DNA of 5,415 nucleotides from positions 1-5,415 of the forward strand of contig CAMHKP010000037.1 of the NCBI GenBank assembly GCA_946185785.1, written 5' to 3'. The translations under genes were made by a program, and so were the position numbers. This stretch comes from an uncultured Alphaproteobacteria bacterium. Its GTDB lineage: Bacteria; Pseudomonadota; Alphaproteobacteria; Rs-D84. The notes beneath the pieces were generated by a model. The model saw only the letters and a program-made list of their open reading frames with translations. It searched no databases and was not told the origin of the DNA. Positions 5,263 through 5,415 of this stretch are shown in pieces (positions within the stretch are counted from its first letter, which is position 1; each line of letters opens with the position of its first letter).

Positions 5263-5415
5263 CTATTCTTGATCCCCATCATTATCTTTTTCTGTTTCTT
5301 CAACATATTCAGCATCGGCGGCATCTTCGCGCAACATGAATTTAACAAACGAGCCCAACACTTTTAATGGTCCACGAACTGGGAATAAAACTATTTTACC
5401 CAATGTTTTGACCGC
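5263..5415 (-). CDS. C-terminal 50 residues of an unidentified protein, cut by the window edge
   Basis: The minus strand is open from the right edge to TAG at 5265-5263, giving 50 residues in frame with base 5415. The visible part has a hydrophobic and basic stretch (VKTLGKIVLFPVRGPLKVLG, then SFVKFML) that could be an amphipathic or membrane-associated helix. It ends in a strongly acidic tail (REDAADAEYVEETEKDNDGDQE). I do not recognise the family. The stop lies two bases before the plsC ATG, the weak ribosome site of plsC lies inside this gene, and both read the same way, so this is the upstream member of the plsC-proS operon. Real coding is supported by the open frame and the tight junction; function is unknown. 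Confidence 0.65.
   Translation of the reverse strand, partial: AVKTLGKIVLFPVRGPLKVLGSFVKFMLREDAADAEYVEETEKDNDGDQE

Noticed and set aside
1..5415. CRISPR arrays, insertion sequences or attachment sites
   Set aside because: No spaced direct repeats, transposase-like frames, terminal inverted repeats or duplicated tRNA 3' ends were seen.

Overview
The window is a compact, moderately AT-rich bacterial chromosome segment. It holds one tRNA gene, six complete or nearly complete protein genes, one gene cut by the right edge, and three intrinsic terminators. Gene content fits an alphaproteobacterium, perhaps a host- or gut-associated fermentative lineage: a CvpA-family membrane protein, a PlsC-like acyltransferase, an L-lactate dehydrogenase and short operons. 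This taxonomic guess is inference; no phylogenetic marker was tested.

Layout, left to right. A tRNA-Thr(UGU) gene (6-81, +) is followed by a hairpin terminator (91-110) that it shares, tail to tail, with the first minus-strand operon. That operon is read leftward from a promoter near 1531-1560. It encodes an exported thioredoxin/glutaredoxin-like protein with a CPHC active site (1019-1498) and then a CvpA-family four-helix membrane protein (132-893). Between them lies an open stretch (913-1023) in a different frame. It encodes a clear transmembrane anchor and is separated from the thioredoxin frame only by a run of ten A residues (sense strand). A divergent promoter on the other side of the 131-bp spacer drives ldh (1630-2565, +), which ends in a GAAA-loop terminator. 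Next is a small GNAT-type acetyltransferase-like gene (2662-2961, +) with its own extended -10 promoter, very like that of ldh. A second bidirectional terminator (2961-2986) separates it from the right-hand minus-strand operon, which is transcribed as an unidentified gene (tail only, 5263-5415), then a plsC-like acyltransferase (4433-5260), then proS (2985-4421). The gaps in that operon are only 2 and 11 bases.

How the genes relate. The thioredoxin-like protein and CvpA are probably co-transcribed envelope proteins. The acyltransferase and proS are a housekeeping operon for phospholipid synthesis and tRNA charging. ldh is a stand-alone fermentative gene regenerating NAD+.

The most interesting signal is the A10 tract. 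If one A is lost, by RNA polymerase slippage, replication slippage or a sequencing error, the soluble 159-residue exported protein becomes a 194-residue protein with a C-terminal membrane anchor. This could be programmed slippage giving soluble and anchored forms of one redox protein, a phase-variable locus, or an assembly error. Secondary points are an archaeal/eukaryote-type prolyl-tRNA synthetase whose C-terminal zinc cysteines look lost, a GNAT-like protein lacking the acetyl-CoA-binding glycine motif, and a C in place of the usual U at tRNA position 55.
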